From the NCBI RefSeq assembly GCF_028858725.1, contig NC_084763.1, forward strand, positions 6,448,001 through 6,512,000: a stretch of 64,000 nt of DNA. The letters run 5' to 3'. Numbering within the stretch: the first letter of the stretch is position 1; each line of letters begins with the position of its first letter. The notes below the pieces were generated by a model. The model worked only from the letters and a program-made list of their open reading frames with translations. It did no database searches and was not told where the DNA came from. Source of the stretch: Colius striatus (Eukaryota > Chordata > Aves > Coliiformes > Coliidae). Both the position numbers and the translations under genes were made by a program. Of the stretch, positions 59,411 to 64,000 are shown in pieces.

Positions 59411-62400
59411 CTCTTGAACACCCCAGTGGTACCACGAATGACAGCTGCTCCTACTATTCATTCTGGGATGAACACTTGTATCAAGTTCTAGAAAACCCAT
59501 AAACATTATACATAGAATAGTTGAGTACTATACAGATCTCTGTAAAGGTTTCCCAAAATTTTGTACGCTAGCTGATGCAAGCAGGTCGATGAATGATGCC
59601 ATATTGCTCGCAGCACTAGTGCTTTGGCAAGCGTGGCTTTCATGTGCTCCCACTTCTTTTACAGTGACAGATGCTACCAAGTATCAGCAGGTGGTTTGGA
59701 TTTTCCTTTTTCCTCACCCTCCACTGACTCCCATTTTTGTTACTGTGATTCTGGCACATTTTAAACAGCCTCACTCAGCTTCTTTTGGCAAGGGCTTTAA
59801 ACATTTGGTTGTAGAGGGGGAAAAAAAATACTTATCTTTTTTTTTTCTCCCAAACCTTCAAAGAAGAAGAGCAGATTATAAGACTCTGCTTTTCTAAGAC
59901 CAGTATCTGGTATTAGATGTGTCTTGTGCTTTGGAAGATTAAGGTGAATGAATCCCCTTTTTTGGTATTTATGGGTTTTTTGCTTCAAGTTATAGCAAGT
60001 GGCTAGGTAACATAGCCTGTTGTGTCTTACTTTCTGAACAAGGCAGTTTTGGCTGTACAACTCTGAGTGGCCCATGAACTGCAAGCCCAAATTGAAGGCT
60101 GTCCACTGAAGGGAGACTGTCTCAGAGCTAGGCTGGCCAAGTGCATCACTCACACTCATGTAACCACGAAGCTTTACAATAGCATTTTGACAGAAGCCAA
60201 ATTACAGATCTTAAATGGTACAACTTTGGCTCCTCTTTCTGAATCTCTTGACTCATTATCCTCAGAACTCAACTTTGCACACATATCTCCATTCCTTACA
60301 GTAGTCATCACAGTACTTTTCAAGGAGTTGTAAGAGACTGAAGTCCTTCCTTCTAAATGTGTTTATGTTGTAAACTCTTTCTTTGGATTCAGGCTGTTGA
60401 CAGTTGACCTGAATCTATGTTGTCCTAAATAACATAGTGTTGAACACCATGTTAACAGCAATCACACTTCCTAGCCTATTCCTCAAGCCTTCTTCCTCAT
60501 CCCTTTTCAGAAGTCTTTGCCAGGAGAGCAGATTTTATTGAGATATATTTATTTACCTTTATGATTTACAGAGCATTTCATCTTGGAGCGGAGGGTCCAG
60601 GTTTTATGGAGCTAGTCCTAATAGATGTGGAGGTTAGAGACATATCTTTAAAAAGCTAAAGATCTTTGACCACTAATGCAATTTTAGGGTAATAGCATTA
60701 GTGGTGATAACACCTTCACTTCAGTAGCAGGGGTTGTTTCTTGTCTCTTGATGTTGAAACTGTTTGCATAAAAAGATTTTCTTGGCTTACATCATGGACC
60801 AGAACTTCTCCCTTCTTTTTCTTTAAAGCCTTTGCTGTTCAGAGGATTCAGATTTGTGCTTCTAGTGATGGATGAGTGCAACAATTAGATTCTAAATGGA
60901 TCCCACTTTTCTCTTTCCTCAGTTGTTTGGAGCTTGCCATGAATATGTCTATAGTACACTCTCTGCAGTTATTTGCAGGCACATAAAGGCTCAATCTGCT
61001 ACAGTAATATAGAGCATTTTTATCCAAGATGGGCTTAGATGGTAAAGATTACTTCATCCATCAGACTCCTGGAAACTGGAAATCTGAGAGGACATTGTAA
61101 AGATTATCTTTAATGGGGGCTGGGGATTTCAAATCGTGGTTAACATTTTTCTTTCGTTACAAAAAACACAGTAGAAATAGACTGGACATGTCTGGCCCTT
61201 AGAACCTTGTTCCAAATTTCTAAGTCAATCTTCTGCTTCTTTTCAAGGTTTTCATAAGGTTAAGGCAAGATGGTGCCAGATTAGTGTGGTCAAAATTTGG
61301 ATCCAAAGAGCTACATTTTCTGTCAGTGTAAAGTAGCTTTTAGGTCTTTGAGCCACACAGCCAGAATTTGTATCAGACCTGGCGCTCTATTTGCTGTATC
61401 TCACAACGTGGACAAGTTCCTGGGCACAGAGCAGATTTATTCCTTCCTTGTGCACTCAGTTTGAGAAAAGGTAGAGTCCTGAATGGATCAGGCTTTCAGT
61501 GAGTTGTTTGGATAGATTTCTGTTACCCACTGAAGTTTCACTACTTTTTATTTTGAAGTTTAAAAATAGGAGGAACTAAGAAATTATCTGATAGTGATTT
61601 GATCCTTCCACTTTCTGAGGGACTTTTGTGCTTTTTCTCACCTGGGCTCCTTTTAGACTCAGAGGGTTAATATTCTTCAAGTATGTTCTACTTCTCCCAC
61701 TCATCTTTCTCCAGCGAGGCCTTAATCTGGTTTTGTTATCTCATGGGGAAAGCCATTTGATTCTGCTCACCTTTTGCTTGCACCTTCAGTGGTGACTGTT
61801 ACTACTTCTGATAAGTTTATGGAAATTCAAGATCAAATGTCAGAAAGCTCCACCTTCTTTGCCCTTTTTCTGCAAGGAAACTGTCTGCAAATCTATTCCC
61901 TGTTCCTTCCAGAAGTTATCCCTGAGTATTCGTTAAATTCACATAGTGGGAAAGTGTGTTTTTTCTGGTGATTTAGAAGAAAATGTCAGTCTTTATTTCA
62001 TAACCATGTTTCATGGATAAGGTTCCATTTAAAAGCCAGTTATTGAATCTCCTATCTTTAATTCTTCATGCAGATTAGCAGCTAGCAATAATGGCTGAAT
62101 ATGTATGCATATCACTTATTTTCTAGCTGGAGCATCCACAAATAATGTTGTTGTAATTATTCAACATCTATATGCAGCGTGTCCATCATCTTTCTATCAT
62201 CTATGTTCCTCTCTTTCTTTTATCATTTTATGTTTTCTCCAGTATTTCAACCTTAATAAAAAGAAATACTAGTCATCTTCATCTGTAGTGATTTACATCA
62301 TCAGTCATCTCGTGTTTCATTCCTACACACTCTGTTCTGTAGATTACTGTTGTGTCCAGAGGAATCATCTTTTGTGGATTTTGCTTTGATCTCTTTGTTA

Positions 62401-63120
62401 TTACTCCACCAGCTCTTAGTCCTTCCTTGAAATAAAAAAGCAAACAAACAAAGCAGTTTTGGCTCTCAAGGCAATTTACCATCGGCAATGAATTTCTCTC
62501 AAAGGGCAAAAATATTGACCATGCTTTAAATGCTTAGCAGAAACATTTTGGTTATGTAAAGTACCAAAATAATCATGACTCATTTTGTAAACTGTGAAGT
62601 AGGTATGAAATGGGCCAGCAGCTTCTATGGATCTTCAAAGAACATTTTAATTGTAATTTTTCTTTTGACAGGTTTCTTTGATAAAAGTAAAATGCTTTAA
62701 CTGATGGCATTATTATTCAAATAGTTGTCTGTGCATTTGAGATGTTTAAGCTAAAACATTTAGTTGCTATGGTTACCCAACTGAATCTGCAGGAAGATTC
62801 ATTGGACAAATCTATCTGTGAATGTTAGTATTTTCTCTGTGTACCTATAAATTGCTATTATGTTTTCTTATGCAGTCACCTGAGTCCTCAAATAAGAGGG
62901 TAGTCTTTGTATAGTCTCTGCTTTTCCTAAATTAGTTTTATACAATATTTCTTCATAGTTTACTATTCAGAAGTCTCACAAAAAATAACTGGAAAGGAAT
63001 CTTTTTTTTTTTGAGCAAAATAAAACTTATACCACTTTGAGACTTCGAGTTCTGCCTTAAATCATCTCCCTTCTTTGCACAGCAATAAGATAGTATATGT
63101 ATGTTTAATTTAAATTAAAC

Positions 63121-63582
63121 TTCTGGAGAGAGTCCAGTGCAGGGCCACCAAGATGATCAGGGGACTGGAGCATCTTCCTTATCAGGAAAGGCTGTGGGAC
63201 CTGGGGCTGTTTAGTCTGGAGAAGAGGAGACTGAGGGGTGATCTTATTAACATTTATAAATATCTAAAGGATGGGTGTCAGGAGGTTGGGACATCCCTTT
63301 TTTCGATAGTGTCTAGCAACAGGACAAGAGGTGATGGGATGAAGCTGGAACACAAAAAGTTCCATTTAAACATAAGAAAAAACTACTTCCCTGTTGACAT
63401 GAGGGAGCCCTGGCACAGGCTGCCCAGGGAGGGTGTGGAGGCTCCTTCTCTGGAGGAATCACCTGGACATGTTCCTATGTGACCTGATCTAGGTGAACCT
63501 GCTTTGGCAGGGGGGTTGGACTAGATGACCACTAAAGGTCCCTTCCAATCCCTACCATTCAGTGATTCTGTGATTCTGTGTT
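63121..63582 (+). mobile_element. CR1 LINE (copy A of a composite), 5'-truncated
   Basis: Starts CTTCTGGAGAGAGTCCAGTG and ends CAGTGATTCTGTGATTCTGT. One frame (63153-63482) carries [20 protein letters not shown] and the [17 protein letters not shown] region. A short deletion joins CTGGAGG directly to AATCACCTGG. Instead of a plain flank, its 3' end is followed by the segment shared with 19,312-19,566. Confidence 0.93.
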
Positions 63583-63847
63583 AAAAGTTCATATTGCACA
63601 GAACACAGCTCAGCCCCAGATTTGCCTGGACAATTCCTTTGTCTGCATGCTTCTCTCCAGCAGCTCTCCTATCTGTGGGACAACAGCCTGGTGGCACTTA
63701 CCACCAATTCACTGACAATCCAGCTGTGGCTGCTTTGGAGGTATGCTGGTGTCTGAGCAGGCTAATCTTCCTCCACAAAACTGCAATCACTTCATTGTGA
63801 ATTACAACAAATTGTGGTTCTCAGAAACACATGGAAGGATGGAAGAG
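63583..63847 (+). repeat. Duplicated ~265-bp non-CR1 segment, copy 2
   Basis: Reverse complement of 19,312-19,566 at about 95-96% by eye. It begins right after CR1 copy A (GTTAAAAGTTCATATTGCAC) and ends at GGAAGAGC, where a second CR1 starts. I do not recognise it as a gene or named repeat. Confidence 0.88.
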
Positions 63848-64000
63848 CACAGGCTGCCCAGGGAGGGTGTGGAGGCTCCTTCTCTGGAAGTCTTCAAAAC
63901 CCACCTGGACACATTCCTTTGTGACCTGATCTAGGTGAACCTGCTTTGACAGGGGAGTTTGGACTAGATGATCTCTAAAGGTCCCTTCCAACCCCTACCA
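63848..64000 (+). mobile_element. CR1 LINE (copy B of a composite), 3' end cut by the window
   Basis: Begins ACAGGCTGCCCAGGGAGGGT and reads through CACCTGGACACATTCCTTTG and GATGATCTCTAAAGGTCCCT to the last window base, lacking only the terminal ATTCTGTG units. It is in the same orientation as copy A and starts exactly where the shared segment ends. Confidence 0.92.

Overview
The window comes from a vertebrate nuclear genome, almost certainly a bird. It is about 60% AT and carries at least a dozen CR1 LINE copies ending in the typical ATTCTRTGATTCT repeats. It also has one solo LTR of the avian ERVL type and a split gene with GT-AG introns. No bacterial-style operons, RNA genes or CRISPR arrays are visible.

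One protein-coding gene can be supported: the 5' part of LARS2 (mitochondrial leucyl-tRNA synthetase) on the + strand. A CpG island at about 28,950-29,450 holds a palindromic NRF-1 site, a YY1 site and a probable non-coding first exon ending at 29,194. Six coding exons follow, at 33,021-33,271, 35,024-35,152, 42,890-42,981, 43,951-44,011, 53,648-53,737 and 57,576-57,719. Joined in silico they read in one frame for about 250 residues. They cover the mitochondrial presequence, the HIGH-type motif (HMGH), the [11 protein letters not shown] block and the start of the CP1/zinc region. The remaining exons lie beyond 64,000.

Positions 1-28,100 look intergenic. They hold CR1 copies (about 801-1,292, 4,381-4,536, 8,890-9,872, 13,081-13,811, 19,567-20,078), a few short tandem repeats and AT-rich sequence with no supportable gene. 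The 8,890-9,872 CR1 is bounded by a perfect 11-bp target-site duplication. The introns of LARS2 hold further CR1 copies in both orientations and an antisense ERVL solo LTR (47,960-48,501).

Three patterns are not explained by these standard features. First, an unclassified repeat of about 870 bp abuts the LARS2 promoter (28,144-29,005), recurs inverted in intron 3 (35,338-36,210) and has a third fragment at 23,758-23,903. Second, a non-CR1 segment of about 265 bp sits at the 3' end of a CR1 at both 19,312-19,566 and, inverted, 63,583-63,847. In the second locus it is sandwiched between two CR1 pieces, which suggests a chimeric or 3'-transducing retrotransposition event. Third, a 26-bp perfect palindrome lies in intron 4. 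All identities quoted are by-eye estimates.
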